Translations under genes and position numbers: made by a program | Shown: positions 63,207-64,000 of the stretch, piece by piece | Position numbering within the stretch: the first letter of the stretch is position 1 | Layout: each line of letters starts with the position of its first letter | The notes under the pieces: model-generated | The model's input: only the letters and a program-made list of their open reading frames with translations | The model's database searches: none | What the model was told of the DNA's origin: nothing | Assembly (NCBI RefSeq): GCF_003065485.1 | Contig: NZ_CP026951.1 | Location: 248,001 to 312,000 of the forward strand | Direction: 5' to 3' | DNA from: Salinibacterium hongtaonis | GTDB lineage: Bacteria > Actinomycetota > Actinomycetes > Actinomycetales > Microbacteriaceae | Length of the DNA stretch: 64,000 nucleotides

Positions 63207-63950
63207 ATGACCTACACGCTCATCCTCCTCCGCCATGGCCGCAGCGACTGGAACGAGAAGAATCTCTTCACCGGGTGGGTCGATGTCGACCTCACGGAGG
63301 AGGGTCGGGCCGAGGGCCGCCGGGCTGGCGAGCTCATCGCCGCCTCCGGGCTGCAGCCCGACGTGCTCTACACGTCGCGTCTCAAGCGAGCCATCCACAC
63401 CGCCAACCTGGCTCTCGAGACGGCCGACCGCGACTGGATCGACGTCAAGCGTTCATGGCGCCTCAATGAGCGCCACTATGGTGCCCTGCAGGGTCTCGAC
63501 AAGGCCGAGACGTTGGCCAAGTATGGCGAAGAGCAGTTCATGACCTGGCGCCGCAGCTTCGACACTCCGCCGCCCGTGCTCGCCGACGACAGCGAGTTCT
63601 CGCAGGTGGGTGACCCTCGCTACGCCGATCTCGGCAACGACGTGCCCCGCACCGAATGCCTCAAAGACGTGATCGAGCGGATGCTGCCCTACTGGGAATC
63701 CGACATCACCAAGGACCTCGCCGCCGGCCGCACCGTGCTGGTCACCGCCCACGGCAACTCGCTGCGGGCACTGGTCAAGCACCTCGACAACATTTCGGAT
63801 GCCGACATCGCCGGCGTCAACATCCCCACCGGAATCCCGCTCGTCTACGAGCTGGGCGACGACTTTATGCCCGTGACTCCTGGGCAGTACCTTGACCCCG
63901 AGGCGGCCGCAGCAGGCGCCGCCGCAGTTGCGGCCCAGGGCAAGAAGTAG
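63207..63950 (+). CDS. gpmA: 2,3-bisphosphoglycerate-dependent phosphoglycerate mutase
   Basis: A 247-residue glycolytic enzyme. The catalytic motif [18 protein letters not shown], the ERHYGALQG segment and the second histidine in [12 protein letters not shown] are all present. TAAACT (63195-63200) lies 6 bases upstream of ATG, suggesting a leaderless mRNA. It is the last complete gene of the window; 50 bases without a visible gene follow. Confidence 0.96.
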   Translation: MTYTLILLRHGRSDWNEKNLFTGWVDVDLTEEGRAEGRRAGELIAASGLQPDVLYTSRLKRAIHTANLALETADRDWIDVKRSWRLNERHYGALQGLDKAETLAKYGEEQFMTWRRSFDTPPPVLADDSEFSQVGDPRYADLGNDVPRTECLKDVIERMLPYWESDITKDLAAGRTVLVTAHGNSLRALVKHLDNISDADIAGVNIPTGIPLVYELGDDFMPVTPGQYLDPEAAAAGAAAVAAQGKK

Positions 63951-64000
63951 GCGAATCGCCAGCAACAACGACACAGGCCCCGCACCGAGAAATCGGATGC

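Overview
This is a GC-rich actinobacterial chromosome segment, most likely from Microbacteriaceae (family-level inference). The pointers are mycothiol synthesis (mshD), a GlnR-type regulator next to mshD, polyphosphate kinase and a pst operon, a SigK/RskA-type sigma/anti-sigma pair beside a fasciclin gene, and many genes that appear to lack a Shine-Dalgarno leader. I see no phage, insertion sequence, CRISPR array or rRNA; one tRNA-Lys is present.

Region 1 (1-16665) is a catabolic and transport cluster. After the 3' part of a zinc alcohol dehydrogenase comes a plus-strand operon: APH-type kinase, acyl-CoA dehydrogenase, SDR, MaoC hydratase, acyl-CoA ligase. A long minus-strand operon follows: SDR, TetR, quinone-oxidoreductase-like protein and a complete Liv-type ABC importer. 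A serine hydrolase, a thioesterase and a PucR-type regulator complete it. The same 18-bp palindrome (consensus near ATACCGNCCGGTCGGTAT) lies at three promoter regions (867, 13574, 15441), so one regulator, plausibly the local TetR, probably controls the whole block. The enzyme set resembles the kinase-plus-ACAD route for 4-hydroxy acids (levulinate-type pathway).

Region 2 (16679-19100): an orphan NMT1/SsuA-like binding protein and NADP-isocitrate dehydrogenase. Region 3 (19189-27673): an amino-sugar operon (ROK repressor, sugar ABC binding protein and two permeases, GH3 hexosaminidase, ROK kinase, NagB) meeting a convergent nagA. Region 4 (27741-33857): purU, an MFS transporter, an LAXTG-anchored surface protein, and glyA-folD behind a ZTP (pfl) riboswitch; purU, glyA and folD all belong to one-carbon metabolism.

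Region 5 (33938-45241): DedA, trpF, galK-galT, galM, a ferritin-like/VIT1 metal transporter, an EamA/MarR divergent pair with a perfect palindromic operator, small membrane proteins, a POT peptide transporter, a hydrolase and tRNA-Lys. Two copies of a 55-nt palindromic intergenic repeat lie in this region. Region 6 (45242-48499): FAS1 lipoprotein, a conserved unknown protein, ECF sigma and anti-sigma. The FAS1 and sigma genes share a promoter of the form CCAA(A/T)C-N16-CCGAAC, and a candidate structured RNA lies just upstream of the sigma promoter.

Region 7 (48524-59656) is phosphate and nitrogen related: pstB, pstA, pstC, pstS and a second pstS with PHO-box-like 11-bp repeats, a VOC protein, MutT1, Ppk, MshD and GlnR. 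Region 8 (59756-64000): small membrane proteins including a 35-residue one, a nitrobindin-like protein, YgfZ, a FUSC-like exporter and phosphoglycerate mutase.
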